A stretch of DNA of 64,000 bases from Comamonas composti DSM 21721 (GTDB lineage: Bacteria > Pseudomonadota > Gammaproteobacteria > Burkholderiales > Burkholderiaceae_C), in the NCBI RefSeq assembly GCF_000429845.1, contig NZ_AUCQ01000006.1:186001-250000 (forward strand), in the 5' to 3' direction. Of this stretch, positions 29,232 through 39,860 are shown piece after piece. Under the pieces are notes generated by a model. It saw only the letters and a list, made by a program, of their open reading frames with translations, was not told the DNA's origin and did no database searches. The number at the start of each line of letters is the position of its first letter. Positions within the stretch are counted from its first letter, which is position 1. Position numbers and translations under genes: made by a program.

Positions 29232-29296
29232 GGAGTCACCTGCTTGTCCATTTGAGACATCACCTCTGAAATCATCCACCGCCCTACCACGCCCAG

Positions 29297-29926
29297 TCAC
29301 CAGCGTTTGCCCGACTGACGCTCCAGCAAGGGCTTGACCTTGACCGAAATTGCCTCCCGAGCCCGGAAAATGCGCGATCGCACCGTGCCTATGGGACAGC
29401 TCATGGCCGTGGCAATTTCCTCGTAGCTCAAACCCTCGATCTCGCGCAGCGTCACAGCCTGGCGCAAATCCTCGGGCAAGGCCTCCATGGCGGCATTCAC
29501 CGCCTCGGCGATTTCTTTCGCCGCAAGCACGGTTTCGGGCGTTTCCTGGGTGATTAGTTCCTGTCCCGGCCTGGAAGTTTCATCATCGTCATCCCCAGCA
29601 TGCAGCGCGGCCTCGGTGATCAGCGGCGAGCGCTTCATGTCCAGCAAGGCCTTCTTGGCCGTATTCACGGCAATCCGGTAGAGCCAGGTATAGAACTGGG
29701 CCTCGCCACGGAACTGGTGCAGCGCGCGATAGGCCCGGATGAAGGTTTCCTGGGTGATGTCCGGAATCAGATCGACATCACGCACCATGCGCCCCACAAG
29801 CCGTTCGATGCGGCGTTGGTATTTGATGACCAGCAGCTCAAAGGCCCGCATGTCCCCTGCATTCGCGCGCTCGACCAGGCTCAGGTCGCTGTCGGCAGAG
29901 GAAGGCGTAAGGTCTTTAGATGTCAT
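29297..29926 (-). CDS. rpoE: RNA polymerase sigma factor RpoE (sigma-E/AlgU)
   Basis: 209 residues from ATG 29926. Region 2 has FELLVIKYQRRIERL, DVDLIPDITQETFIRAYRAL and FYTWLYRIAVNTAKK. Region 4 has ALPEDLRQAVTLREIEGLSYEEIATAMSCPIGTVRSRIFRARE, split here only by the quoting limit of common knowledge of ECF factors. It controls the envelope stress response. A terminator-like hairpin lies about 25-70 bases upstream of the start, and no obvious ribosome-binding site is present. The stop is 65 bases from rseA. Confidence 0.96.
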   Translation of the reverse strand: MTSKDLTPSSADSDLSLVERANAGDMRAFELLVIKYQRRIERLVGRMVRDVDLIPDITQETFIRAYRALHQFRGEAQFYTWLYRIAVNTAKKALLDMKRSPLITEAALHAGDDDDETSRPGQELITQETPETVLAAKEIAEAVNAAMEALPEDLRQAVTLREIEGLSYEEIATAMSCPIGTVRSRIFRAREAISVKVKPLLERQSGKRW

Positions 29927-29950
29927 GAAGTCGGTTCGAGCAGGCCTGCA

Positions 29951-29997
29951 GGTCAAAACAAAAAGCCGGCCAGACCTGAAGAAGGCTGATGGCCGGG
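29951..29997 (-). terminator. Terminator/attenuator in the rpoE leader
   Basis: Minus strand: CCGGCCA (29996-29990) pairs with TGGCCGG (29972-29966) around a 17-base loop, followed by CTTTTTGTTTTG. Its T-run ends only about 25 bases before rpoE, too close for a further promoter, so transcripts for rpoE must pass it or start at it. Confidence 0.65.
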
Positions 29998-30029
29998 GCC
30001 TTGCGGGCAATGCAACCGTACTTGTTACT

Positions 30030-30500
30030 TTATTGCAACTGCTGGCAAAGTCTGGGCGGGAAATATACCGCACGCCGCAATGGCCCCCATTGATGGGGGC
30101 TGAGCTCCTGCGCCAGCCACAGCCAGCGCGGGCTCCTGAGCCAGGGGAGCCAGGCCTCCCGGGCTTGAACATTGGCCTGCAGCCAGAGCCAGGCTCCGCC
30201 ATCGGCCCAGACCTGCAGCAGCACGGGCCTGGCCTGCTCATCGACCTCCAGCCACCATTGCCGGCCATCCCAGGTCAGTGCCCCCCGGGCCAAACCCTGC
30301 CAGCCGTGATGCAGGCTCCAGGCCAGAAGCAAAATCAAGACCAGCCCCGATGACTGGCGCGCCAGCCCCGCCCCCGGCTGCAAGCCCCAGAACAGAAGAA
30401 GCCCTGCGGCAGCCAGCCAGAGCACGCACAGCAGCCTGGCCAAGGCCCTTGGGCGTTCGAGCGGATAGCGAAGAGCAGGAGGTGCTTCACGTGTGGACAT
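30030..30500 (-). CDS. YgfX-like small membrane protein
   Basis: 156 residues with two helices (about 21-41 and 48-64) and a soluble C-terminal part rich in Trp (TWDGRQWWLEV, GGAWLWLQA, WLAQELSPHQW). The topology and the position next to rpoE fit the YgfX/CptA-like group often found here, but sequence similarity as seen by eye is loose. Encoded between fabF and rpoE on the same strand. Confidence 0.65.
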   Translation of the reverse strand: MSTREAPPALRYPLERPRALARLLCVLWLAAAGLLLFWGLQPGAGLARQSSGLVLILLLAWSLHHGWQGLARGALTWDGRQWWLEVDEQARPVLLQVWADGGAWLWLQANVQAREAWLPWLRSPRWLWLAQELSPHQWGPLRRAVYFPPRLCQQLQ

Positions 30501-30550
30501 GCAGCCCAGTGTCGCAAATCCAGAGCCTTGCGCCCAGTCCCGCCAAGATG

Positions 30551-30585
30551 CGAAAAACCCGCCTTCTCCAGGAGAGAAGCGGGTT
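30551..30585 (-). terminator. Terminator after fabF
   Basis: Minus strand: AACCCGCTTCTCTCC with GGAGAAGGCGGGTT form a GC-rich stem (one bulge) and TTTTT follows. It would end the fatty-acid operon about 40 bases past the fabF stop and separate it from the rpoE part of the block. Confidence 0.85.
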
Positions 30586-30626
30586 CGGGAGTTTGGACGA
30601 GCCGCGTTGCGGCTCGCAAACAGGCA

Positions 30627-31871
<1,245 letters not shown>

Positions 31872-31907
31872 GCGTAAAACCTTATGCTGATCGCTCGGGA
31901 TAAGGCC

Positions 31908-32183
<276 letters not shown>

Positions 32184-32289
32184 CTAGCCGGTTCGGGCAG
32201 TGAGCCCTTTTCGGCCGGCCGTCGCGAGGAAACGGCCTTAGGGGTTGCAGGCTTGGGCAGCTTCTGGCATATGCCACCCAAATTTGCAA

Positions 32290-33036
32290 TTACATATACA
32301 TGCCGCCGTTGACGTGCAGCTCCTGACCCGTTACATAGCCTGCTCCCGCAGAGGCCAGATAGGCCACGGCATGGGCTATGTCGCTGGGCTTGCCCAGGTC
32401 ACCCATGGCGATCTGGGCCTTCAAGGCCTTTTTCTGCTCTTCAGGCAGCTCGGCCGTCATGTCGGTGGCAATAAAGCCCGGGGCCACGCAGTTCACGGTG
32501 ATGCCGCGGCTGCCCAGCTCCTTGGCCAGAGCACGCGTCATGCCGGCCACACCGGCCTTGGCTGCCGCATAGTTGGCCTGACCGGCATTGCCGGATGCGC
32601 CAACCACGCTGGTGATGCTGATGATGCGGCCAAAGCGCTGCTTCATCATGGGTCGAATAACCGCACGGCTTACCCGGAATACGGCCTTGAGATTGGTGTC
32701 CAGCACCGCATCCCAGTCCTCATCCTTCATGCGCATGGACAACTGGTCACGCGTGATGCCGGCGTTGTTCACCAGCACATGCAGGCCACCTTCGTTCTTG
32801 GCAAGTTCTTCCACCAGGGCCTCGACAGCTGCGCCGTCCGTGACATTGAGGTTGACGCCCCGGCAGCCGGGAAATGCAGCCAGGGCCTGGCTGATCTTTT
32901 CGGCGCCGCTGTCGGTGGTGGCCGTGCCGACCACCTTGTAGCCGCGCTGGGCCAATTCGCTTGCAATCGCAGCGCCTATGCCGCGCGAAGCCCCGGTCAC
33001 CAGGGCAACCAGAGGAGTGTTTTGCGTCTCAGTCAT
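32290..33036 (-). CDS. fabG: 3-oxoacyl-[ACP] reductase
   Basis: 248 residues, short-chain dehydrogenase fold using NADPH. The N-terminal GASRGIGAAIA binds the cofactor. The catalytic Ser is in ISITSVVGASGN, and Tyr and Lys in QANYAAAKAG. The C-terminal YVTGQELHVNGGMYM is typical of FabG. Its ATGA start overlaps the fabD stop. Confidence 0.98.
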   Translation of the reverse strand: MTETQNTPLVALVTGASRGIGAAIASELAQRGYKVVGTATTDSGAEKISQALAAFPGCRGVNLNVTDGAAVEALVEELAKNEGGLHVLVNNAGITRDQLSMRMKDEDWDAVLDTNLKAVFRVSRAVIRPMMKQRFGRIISITSVVGASGNAGQANYAAAKAGVAGMTRALAKELGSRGITVNCVAPGFIATDMTAELPEEQKKALKAQIAMGDLGKPSDIAHAVAYLASAGAGYVTGQELHVNGGMYM

Positions 33037-33977
33037 GCCAGCAATTGTTTCACGTCGGCCAGCGTGGCCGTGTCATAAAGGGCTGCAGCCGTCAGGTCGG
33101 CGTCAATACGCTTGGTCAGACCCATGAGCACCTTGCCCGGACCACACTCGACCAACTGCTGTATGCCAAGGCCCTTGATGGCCTGCACGCACTCGACCCA
33201 GCGCACCGGACCAAAAGCCTGGCGATACAAGGCTTCGCGTATGGCATCGGCATCCTGCTGCACTGCGACGTCAATGTTGTTGATCACAGGAATTTCAGGG
33301 ACGGCGAGCACGGTTTCGGCCAAGGCCGCCTTGAGCTTTTCAGCTGCCGGCTTCATCAGGCTGGAGTGAAAGGGTGCCGATACAGGCAGGGGCAAGGCGC
33401 GCTTGGCGCCTGCGGCCTTCACCGCTTCGCAGGCCTGCTCCACGGCCAGCTTGCTGCCCGCAATCACGGTCTGGGCCGGATCATTGAAGTTCACCGCCTC
33501 CACGACTTCAGAGCCTCCCAGCTGTGTCGTGACTTGCGCGCACACAGCCTTGACCTTTTCCGCATCCAACCCCAGCACGGCCGCCATGGCACCCGTTCCC
33601 ACGGGCACGGCCTCCTGCATGGCCGCTGCACGCAGGCGCACCAGCGGTGCAGCCTGGGCCAGGGTCAAGGCCCCCGAGGCCACCAGAGCCGAATATTCAC
33701 CCAGGGAATGTCCTGCCACAGCATCAGGCAAAGCCCCACCCTCGGCCCGCCAGACACGCCAGGCCGCGACACCGGCCACCAGCATCACGGGCTGGGTATT
33801 GGTGGTCAGGGCCAAAGCTTCCCTGGGTCCTTGCTTGATCAGCAGCCCCAGGTCTTCTCCCAGCGCTTCGGAAGCCTCGGCCAGGGTCTGAACCACGACG
33901 GGGTGATCACCCCAGCCATCGAGCATGCCCACCGACTGCGAGCCTTGACCAGGAAAGACAAAAGCGAATTTCTTCAT
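33033..33977 (-). CDS. fabD: Malonyl-CoA:ACP transacylase
   Basis: 314 residues. FVFPGQGSQSVGML at the N-terminus, the nucleophile Ser in GHSLGEYSALVASG, the Arg in LVRLRAAAMQ, and the His in APFHSSLM. It charges ACP with malonate. A family A repeat fills the gap to fabH. Confidence 0.97.
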   Translation of the reverse strand: MKKFAFVFPGQGSQSVGMLDGWGDHPVVVQTLAEASEALGEDLGLLIKQGPREALALTTNTQPVMLVAGVAAWRVWRAEGGALPDAVAGHSLGEYSALVASGALTLAQAAPLVRLRAAAMQEAVPVGTGAMAAVLGLDAEKVKAVCAQVTTQLGGSEVVEAVNFNDPAQTVIAGSKLAVEQACEAVKAAGAKRALPLPVSAPFHSSLMKPAAEKLKAALAETVLAVPEIPVINNIDVAVQQDADAIREALYRQAFGPVRWVECVQAIKGLGIQQLVECGPGKVLMGLTKRIDADLTAAALYDTATLADVKQLLA

Positions 33978-33993
33978 GGTTTCTCAATCAAAA

Positions 33994-34029
33994 GCGCCTG
34001 TAGCGCCCACACATCAAGCGCCAGGCGCT
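33994..34029. repeat. Family A palindromic repeat at the fabH 3' end
   Basis: Arms GCGCCTGTAGCGC and CAAGCGCCAGGCGCT. The right arm runs into the fabH stop codon (34028-34030), so the gene ends inside the element. Confidence 0.7.
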
Positions 34030-35005
34030 ACAACTTCAAGAGCACGGCGCCCCAGGTGAAGCCCCCGCCCACGCCTTCCAGCAGCAGGGTCTGACCTGGC
34101 TGGATCTGACCCGAGCGCACGCCATGATCCAGAGCCAAAGGAATGGAAGCCGCCGAGGTATTGCCATGCTCGCCCACGGTGACGATGACTTTCTCCATGG
34201 GCAGCTTGAGCTTCTTGGCCGTGCTCTGCATGATGCGGATATTGGCCTGATGGGGAATCAGCCAGTCGATATCGGCATCCGTGAGACCAGCCTTGTCCAG
34301 CGTAGCGCGTGCAGCTTTTTCGAGCACGCCCACGGCCAGCTTGAACACGGCCTGACCATCCATCTTGAGCAAAGGATCACCCAGCACATTGCCGCCCGAG
34401 ACATTGCCGGGCACGCACAGAATCCCCACATGCTTACCGTCCGCATGCAGATCGGCCGCCAAAATACCGGGCTGCTCCGAGGCCTGCAGCACCACGGCGC
34501 CGGCACCGTCGCCGAACAGCACGCAGGTCGTGCGGTCGCTGAAATCGAGTATGCGGCTGAACACCTCGGCCCCCACGACCAGGGCACGACTAGCCGCACC
34601 CGTCTTGATCATGGCATCGGCCACCGTGAGCGCGTAGACGAAACCGCTGCACACGGCCTGCACATCAAACGCAGGACAGCCATGGGCTCCGAGCTTGTCT
34701 TGCAGGATGCAGGCCGTCGACGGGAAAATCATGTCCGGCGTCGAGGTCGCAACAATGATCAGATCGATATCCTGGGGCGTGCAGCCTGCGGCCTCGATCG
34801 CCTTCTTCGAGGCCTCCAGCGCCAAGTCGCTGCTGGCCACATCGGGAGCGGCGAAGTGACGGGCATGGATGCCGGTGCGGCCAACGATCCATTCATCCGA
34901 AGTCTCTATACCGCGCTGAGCCAGCTCGGCGGCCAGGTCCTCGTTGCTGAGGCGGCGCGGCGGCAGATAACTGCCCGTGCCTGTGATGCGTGAATAGCGT
35001 CTCAT
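34028..35005 (-). CDS. fabH: 3-oxoacyl-[ACP] synthase III
   Basis: 325 residues. Starts fatty acid chains from acetyl-CoA and malonyl-ACP. The catalytic Cys is in [12 protein letters not shown], His in [12 protein letters not shown] and Asn in HGNTSAAS. Eight bases after plsX, the standard order. Confidence 0.97.
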   Translation of the reverse strand: MRRYSRITGTGSYLPPRRLSNEDLAAELAQRGIETSDEWIVGRTGIHARHFAAPDVASSDLALEASKKAIEAAGCTPQDIDLIIVATSTPDMIFPSTACILQDKLGAHGCPAFDVQAVCSGFVYALTVADAMIKTGAASRALVVGAEVFSRILDFSDRTTCVLFGDGAGAVVLQASEQPGILAADLHADGKHVGILCVPGNVSGGNVLGDPLLKMDGQAVFKLAVGVLEKAARATLDKAGLTDADIDWLIPHQANIRIMQSTAKKLKLPMEKVIVTVGEHGNTSAASIPLALDHGVRSGQIQPGQTLLLEGVGGGFTWGAVLLKL

Positions 35006-35013
35006 CTTTTGTA

Positions 35014-36054
35014 TTAAGAAGCCGCCGTTCCTTGTTCCGCCTGCGCTGCCAGCAGCAAGGGCAGTGCAGCGGTGATGCGGGTGCGGACACGGTCTAGCAG
35101 GTTGTTGCGGGCCGCATCATACGCGCGGTTCAAAGCGTGCTCAAAAGCCAATGCGTCTGCGGAACCATGGCTTTTGAACACCAGCCCCTTGAGGCCGAGC
35201 AGTGCAGCGCCGTTGTAGCGCCGGTGATCAACACGCTTCATCAAGGCAGTTAGCACGGGATAAGAGATGATAGCCGCCAGTTTGGTGAAGATGTTGCGCT
35301 TGAACTCCTCCTTGAGGATGCCTGAAATCATCGAGGCAACGCCTTCGGTGGTCTTGAGGGCCACATTGCCGACAAAGCCATCACACACCACGATATCGAC
35401 CACGCCCTTGAAGGTATCGTTGCCCTCCACATTGCCGTGGAAGTTCAAATGCCCTGCCTCGCCCGCTGCACGCAACAACTCACCCGCACGCTTAATGACT
35501 TCGCTGCCCTTGATCAGCTCTTCACCGATGTTGAGCAACCCCACTTTGGGGGCCTCGGTGTTCTTGAGTGCAGACACCAGAGCCGAGCCCATGACCGCAA
35601 ATTGCAGCAAATGCTCGGCCGTGCAGTCCACGTTGGCCCCAAGGTCCAGCATGGTCGTATCACTGCCCTTGGCATTGGGTATGCCAAAGGCGATGGCGGG
35701 GCGGTCTATGCCCTCTAGCGTCTTGAGCAGATAGCGGGAAATCGCCATCAGCGCACCCGTGTTTCCGGCCGAGACTGCCGCAGCCGCCGCGCCTTCCTTG
35801 ACCTGCTGCACGGCCACACGCATGGATGAATCTTTTTTCTTGCGCAGCGCCACTTCAACCGAATCATCCATGCCGACGACCTCCGTAGCCGGCACCACGG
35901 TTGCACGCTCATGCTTGAAATTGGCCAGCGCCAGGGGCTGCCCCACCAGCAGCAAGCGGGCATCCGAGTGAGAGTCAAGAAACTTGCGGCATGCCGCAAG
36001 CGTCACACGGGGGCCGTGATCGCCCCCCATGCAGTCAATCGCCAAAGTGATCAT
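35014..36054 (-). CDS. plsX: Phosphate acyltransferase PlsX
   Basis: 346 residues. Makes acyl-phosphate from acyl-ACP for phospholipid synthesis. Begins [18 protein letters not shown], then [12 protein letters not shown] and [15 protein letters not shown], all family signatures. A terminator-like hairpin lies between rpmF and this gene, so its expression may depend on readthrough or on an internal promoter. Confidence 0.97.
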   Translation of the reverse strand: MITLAIDCMGGDHGPRVTLAACRKFLDSHSDARLLLVGQPLALANFKHERATVVPATEVVGMDDSVEVALRKKKDSSMRVAVQQVKEGAAAAAVSAGNTGALMAISRYLLKTLEGIDRPAIAFGIPNAKGSDTTMLDLGANVDCTAEHLLQFAVMGSALVSALKNTEAPKVGLLNIGEELIKGSEVIKRAGELLRAAGEAGHLNFHGNVEGNDTFKGVVDIVVCDGFVGNVALKTTEGVASMISGILKEEFKRNIFTKLAAIISYPVLTALMKRVDHRRYNGAALLGLKGLVFKSHGSADALAFEHALNRAYDAARNNLLDRVRTRITAALPLLLAAQAEQGTAAS

Positions 36055-36112
36055 GGACTACTGGCAAGCCTGCTGCCTGGCTTGAGTGTGGAGATATGCA
36101 GCGATGGGGAAA

Positions 36113-36160
36113 GCCCGAAAAAACAAAAGCCCGCGCTACCAAGCCTGTAGCAGCGGGCTT
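36113..36160 (-). terminator. Terminator/attenuator between rpmF and plsX
   Basis: Minus strand: AAAGCCCGC (36160-36152) pairs with GCGGGCTTT (36133-36125), extended by GCTAC/GTAGC inside the stem, and TTTGTTTTTT follows. It lies in the gap of a normally co-transcribed gene pair. Confidence 0.8.
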
Positions 36161-36177
36161 TATGGAAGCCGTCTGGA

Positions 36178-36360
36178 TCAGGCTTCGGACTTGTTCTTCA
36201 GAACCTGGCGGCCACGGTACACGCCGTTGGGGCTGATGTGGTGACGCAGATGGGTTTCGCCGGTGGTGGGCTCCACGGCGATGCCAGGCACGTTCAGTGC
36301 ATTGTGCGAACGGTGCATGCCGCGCTTGGAGGGAGACTTTTTGTTTTGCTGAACAGCCAT
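36178..36360 (-). CDS. rpmF: 50S ribosomal protein L32
   Basis: 60 residues, basic. [16 protein letters not shown] is the L32 signature. The zinc-Cys pairs found in some L32 proteins are absent, as is usual for the Cys-less form. Between DUF177 and plsX, the conserved order. Confidence 0.98.
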
Positions 36361-36444
36361 GATGGCTCCTGTGTATCTTGAAAGGGTTGGTAAAAAACGC
36401 GATCAGCCCATTAAAGACACGAGGGGATTCGCGCGAAGCCGCAG

Positions 36445-36475
36445 ATTATAGCGCAAATGCCTTTTCTGCCCCCAA
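36445..36475 (-). promoter_or_regulatory. Possible rpmF promoter
   Basis: A perfect -10 hexamer TATAAT on the minus strand (36450-36445); the best -35 is TTGGGG (36475-36470) with a long 19-base spacer. It would give a leader of about 75 nt before rpmF. Confidence 0.45.
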
Positions 36476-36573
36476 GGTCTTGATAGTGACTTTTCACTGA
36501 TGAATTCATTGCACGAATTGTGCAAAAGGACCACAAGGCCCTGCAACTGACGCAGCCCCACTCCAAGCAACGC

Positions 36574-37116
36574 TTACTTCTTCAAGTCAAGTTCGCGCAA
36601 TGCCGCAAACGGATTGACCTTTTCGGTATTCGCCTGCTCGAAATCGGCGTCGCTGGAGCTCATGCGCGGCTCGCCAGGGCAACTGTCATGGCGCGGCACA
36701 ACCGGCAGCTCCATCAACAACTCGTCCTCCACAAGTTCGAGCAGATTGAACTCACGGCTCAACGCCAGCACGTCCTCTTCGCTGTCATTGTCCTCTTCTT
36801 CGGCCAAGGCCTCATCGGCAACAAAGCGAAAAGACCTATCCACCTCAAGGGAGATAGGCGCCAGGCTCAGGCAGCGCTGACACACCATGGGGACAACCGC
36901 CTGGGCCTGCAGATGCAGCCAGACATGGCCCGGTCCGCCAGTTTGCTCCTGAAGCTCGCCCTCGGCCCGCCACTGCACCTCAGGCACACCCGCCCCCCCC
37001 TGGGCTTCAGCAGCCAGGCGCGGCAGCGCGCCCAGCGGCGCCTGTCCCTGCAAATGACCGGCTGACTGCGCAAACGCATGTACATCGAGACGGCTCGCAT
37101 TAAATTCCTTGCTCAT
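36574..37116 (-). CDS. yceD: DUF177 (YceD) protein
   Basis: 180 residues from ATG 37116 (MSKEFNASRLDVHAF). A CQRC pair in VVPMVCQRCLSL, an acidic middle (EEEDNDSEED), and a C-terminal NPFAALREL match YceD/DUF177, which is linked to 23S rRNA accumulation and sits upstream of rpmF in most bacteria. It is divergent from maf across 25 bases. Confidence 0.92.
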   Translation of the reverse strand: MSKEFNASRLDVHAFAQSAGHLQGQAPLGALPRLAAEAQGGAGVPEVQWRAEGELQEQTGGPGHVWLHLQAQAVVPMVCQRCLSLAPISLEVDRSFRFVADEALAEEEDNDSEEDVLALSREFNLLELVEDELLMELPVVPRHDSCPGEPRMSSSDADFEQANTEKVNPFAALRELDLKK

Positions 37117-37141
37117 CGGGGCAGTGTAAGAGAATCCGGGC

Positions 37142-37741
37142 ATGCAAGATTCACATCCTTTCTCGCGAACACTGATTCTGGGCTCCACCTCGCGCTACCG
37201 GCGCGAGCTGCTTGAACGCCTGCGCCTGCCTTTCGAGACCGTCTCGCCCGAAGTCGACGAAACGCCCCTGCCCGGCGAAGCCCCGCGCGCGCTGTCTGCA
37301 CGGCTGGCCCTGGCCAAGGCCCGCGCCGTCGCAGCCCTGCACCCGCAGGCTCTGGTCATAGGTTCGGACCAGGTCCCCGAACTCGATGGCCTGCCCTTGT
37401 CCAAGCCCGGCAACCATGAGCGCGCGACCGAACAGTTGCGCCTGATGAGCGGAAGGCAGATGAACTTTCATACCGCCGTCAGCCTGGTCTGTCTTGAGTC
37501 GGGCTTCGAGCAAAGCGATGTGATCACGGTACAGGTGCGGTTTCGGGAGCTCGGCGACGCCGAGATAGAGCGCTATCTGCGCGCCGAACAACCCTATGAC
37601 TGTGCGGGCAGCGCCAAAAGCGAAGGCCTGGGCATTTCGTTGCTGGATGCCATCGTCAGCGATGACCCGACGGCGCTCATAGGCCTGCCCTTGATTCGCA
37701 CCAGCCAGATGCTGCGCGCCGCCGGAGCCATACTGCCATGA
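37142..37741 (+). CDS. maf: Maf-family nucleoside triphosphate pyrophosphatase
   Basis: 199 residues. LILGSTSRYRRELLERL at the N-terminus, the acidic EVDETP, VIGSDQV and the YDCAGSAKSEGLG segment fit the YceF-like subgroup, which hydrolyses modified nucleotides such as 7-methyl-GTP. Its stop overlaps the next gene as ATGA. Confidence 0.93.
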   Translation: MQDSHPFSRTLILGSTSRYRRELLERLRLPFETVSPEVDETPLPGEAPRALSARLALAKARAVAALHPQALVIGSDQVPELDGLPLSKPGNHERATEQLRLMSGRQMNFHTAVSLVCLESGFEQSDVITVQVRFRELGDAEIERYLRAEQPYDCAGSAKSEGLGISLLDAIVSDDPTALIGLPLIRTSQMLRAAGAILP

Positions 37742-38514
37742 GCAACAAGCACGGACGTCTGTATCTGGTGCCTGCGCCGCTGGACTTTGGCTGCGAAGAG
37801 CAGATCGCACTCACCGAAGTTCTCCCCCAGGGCACGCTGCGTGAAGCCGCCCGTATCGGCCACTGGATTTGCGAAAACGCCAAAAGCTGCCGCGCCTATC
37901 TCAAACGCGTGGGCGAAATCCATGCGCTGACCCAGCCCTTGCAGGCCCAGCAGATCACCGAGTTGCCGCGTGCAGCACACAAAAAGGGCGACCACGGCGC
38001 CAAGGGCAGCGCCGTCTTTGATGCCAAGCCCTTGCTGGCCCCCTTGCTCCTGGGCCATGACATGGGTTTGATCAGCGAAGCCGGCATGCCTGCCGTGGCC
38101 GATCCCGGAAGCTCCATCGTGCGTGCCGCGCATGAGCTTGGCGTTGCCGTCATTCCGCTCGTGGGCCCTGTCTCCCTGCTCATGGCCCTGGCAGCCAGTG
38201 GGCTCAACGGCCAAAGCTTTGCTTTCGTGGGCTATCTGCCACAAGCTCCAGCCGAACGTGGCCAGCGCATCAAGGAACTCGAGGCCCTGGCCCTGCGCCA
38301 GGATCAGACCCAGCAGTTCATCGAAACGCCCTACCGCAACCAGGCCTTGTGGCAAGCCCTGCTGCAGAGCTTGCAGCCCAACACCCGCCTGGCCCTGGCC
38401 AGCGGCATCAGCCTGACCAGCGCGCGCCTGCAAAGCAAGCTGGTGCGCGAGTGGCGCCAAAACCCCGAGCCTCCCGACAACCGCGTGCCCACGGTTTTCT
38501 CGATAGGAAGGTAG
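37738..38514 (+). CDS. Tetrapyrrole-methylase-fold SAM methyltransferase (RsmI-related)
   Basis: 258 residues. GRLYLVPAPLDFG, LISEAGMPAVADPG, VIPLVGPVSLLMALAASGLNGQSF and ETPYRN match the RsmI-like branch, but the protein is shorter than RsmI and lacks its C-terminal domain. It belongs to the companion family found next to maf in betaproteobacteria. True RsmI methylates 16S rRNA C1402; whether this paralogue does so is open. Confidence 0.87.
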   Translation: MSNKHGRLYLVPAPLDFGCEEQIALTEVLPQGTLREAARIGHWICENAKSCRAYLKRVGEIHALTQPLQAQQITELPRAAHKKGDHGAKGSAVFDAKPLLAPLLLGHDMGLISEAGMPAVADPGSSIVRAAHELGVAVIPLVGPVSLLMALAASGLNGQSFAFVGYLPQAPAERGQRIKELEALALRQDQTQQFIETPYRNQALWQALLQSLQPNTRLALASGISLTSARLQSKLVREWRQNPEPPDNRVPTVFSIGR

Positions 38515-38714
38515 CCCCCTGAATCGCCAAGAACGTGTTTACGATCTCTTCCGAAGGGGAGCGACAGCATCACTGCGGGACGGCTTTTGCTCGCGGCCTC
38601 TGACGTTCAGCCACGCCGACTTGTACGCTGCGCGCCCTTGGCCTTGCCACACAGTCTCTCCAGGATTGATACCAGATAACTTTGCTTGCAAGGCCCGGCG
38701 CCATGGATGACGCA

Positions 38715-38749
38715 CACAAAAAATCCCGCTTCGCGATGCAGCGGGATTT
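38715..38749 (-). terminator. Terminator after sppA
   Basis: Minus strand: AAATCCCGC (38749-38741) pairs with GCGGGATTT (38729-38721), followed by TTTGTGTG. It lies in the 298-base convergent gap between the methyltransferase gene and sppA, beyond the family A repeat. The rest of that gap (38515-38714) holds no gene; it contains a family C fragment (GAACGTGTTTACGATCTC). Confidence 0.8.
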
Positions 38750-38763
38750 GCTCATAAAAAAAT

Positions 38764-38797
38764 AGCTGCAAGCGCCTGATAGATAAGCGCTGCAGCC
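38764..38797. repeat. Family A palindromic repeat after sppA
   Basis: AGCTGCAAGCGCC and AAGCGCTGCAGCC around a short centre, with A-runs on the left and T-runs on the right, so it can act as a bidirectional terminator. 16 bases past the sppA stop. Confidence 0.75.
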
Positions 38798-38812
38798 ATT
38801 TTTTCCTTTGCA

Positions 38813-39859
38813 TCAACGCAAAGCCGGCAGGCTGGTGTTGGCACGCATGCTTTGCACCGCTGCGCTGCCCACGGCCGCGCCAAAACGCTTGGCCAGGCGC
38901 TCGGCCACATTGTCACGACGCGTATAGTCCACGACCTCCTCGGCCTTGACGACTTCGCGCGCCACATAGTCCAGACTGCCGATCTTGTCGGCCAGCCCCA
39001 TTTCCACGGCCTGCTGGCCGGTCCAGAACAGGCCGCTGAAGGTTTCCGAGGTCTCGTGCAAGCGCTCACCACGGCCGGTCTTCACGACATTGATGAACTG
39101 GGTATGGATTTGCGAAAGCATCTCATGGGCATGCTCGCGCTGGGACTCGCTCATGGGGCTGAAGGGGTCGAGAAAGCCCTTGTTCTCCCCGGCCGTGAGC
39201 AGACGCCGCTCCACACCGACCTTGTCCATGACGCCGGTAAAGCCAAAGCCATCCATGAGCACACCAATGCTGCCGACGATGCTGGCCTTGTCCACAAAGA
39301 TCTCGTCGGCAGCGGCCGCTATGTAGTAGGCGGCCGAGGCGCAGGTCTCTTCGACCACGGCATACAGCGGCTTGTTGTACTTGGCCTTGAGACGCACGAT
39401 CTCGTCATTGATGATGCCCGCCTGCACGGGGCTGCCCCCAGGCGAATTGATCAGCAGCACCACGGCGCGTGCCCCGGCATCCTCGAAAGCACTGCGCATG
39501 GCGGCAACCACGGATTCGGCACTGGCATCCGCCCCCGAGGCGATCTCGCCCTTGACCTCGACCACGGCAGTATGCGGCGTCGTGGTGGTTGTGGTGCTCG
39601 CATCCTTGAACATCAAGGCCCAGAAGATCGCCACCGCCAGGGCGACCCACAGCAGGCGGCCAAACAGGCGCCAGCGGCGGCTTGCGCGCTGCTCGGCAAT
39701 CGTGGCGAAAACCAGCTTCTCCAGCACTTCACGCTCCCAGCCTGAGGCCGAAGCATTGCTGGCCGCAGGCGCGGCTGGTGTCATCTGGCTCCACAAATCG
39801 CCTCCGGGTGGAGGGCTGGGAGGAAAGCCGGGAGTTTGCGGGGGATTCGGTGAGGTCAT
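38813..39859 (-). CDS. sppA: Signal peptide peptidase SppA-type (S49) protease
   Basis: 348 residues. A cytoplasmic Pro/Ser-rich start, one helix (about 65-82, LLWVALAVAIFWALMF), then a single S49 domain. The catalytic Ser is in ETCASAAYYIAAAADEIF and the likely Lys in the segment SIGVLMDGFGFTGVMDKVG... that follows. It degrades cleaved signal peptides. It directly follows the Rieske gene. Confidence 0.92.
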   Translation of the reverse strand: MTSPNPPQTPGFPPSPPPGGDLWSQMTPAAPAASNASASGWEREVLEKLVFATIAEQRASRRWRLFGRLLWVALAVAIFWALMFKDASTTTTTTPHTAVVEVKGEIASGADASAESVVAAMRSAFEDAGARAVVLLINSPGGSPVQAGIINDEIVRLKAKYNKPLYAVVEETCASAAYYIAAAADEIFVDKASIVGSIGVLMDGFGFTGVMDKVGVERRLLTAGENKGFLDPFSPMSESQREHAHEMLSQIHTQFINVVKTGRGERLHETSETFSGLFWTGQQAVEMGLADKIGSLDYVAREVVKAEEVVDYTRRDNVAERLAKRFGAAVGSAAVQSMRANTSLPALR

Positions 39860-39860
39860 C

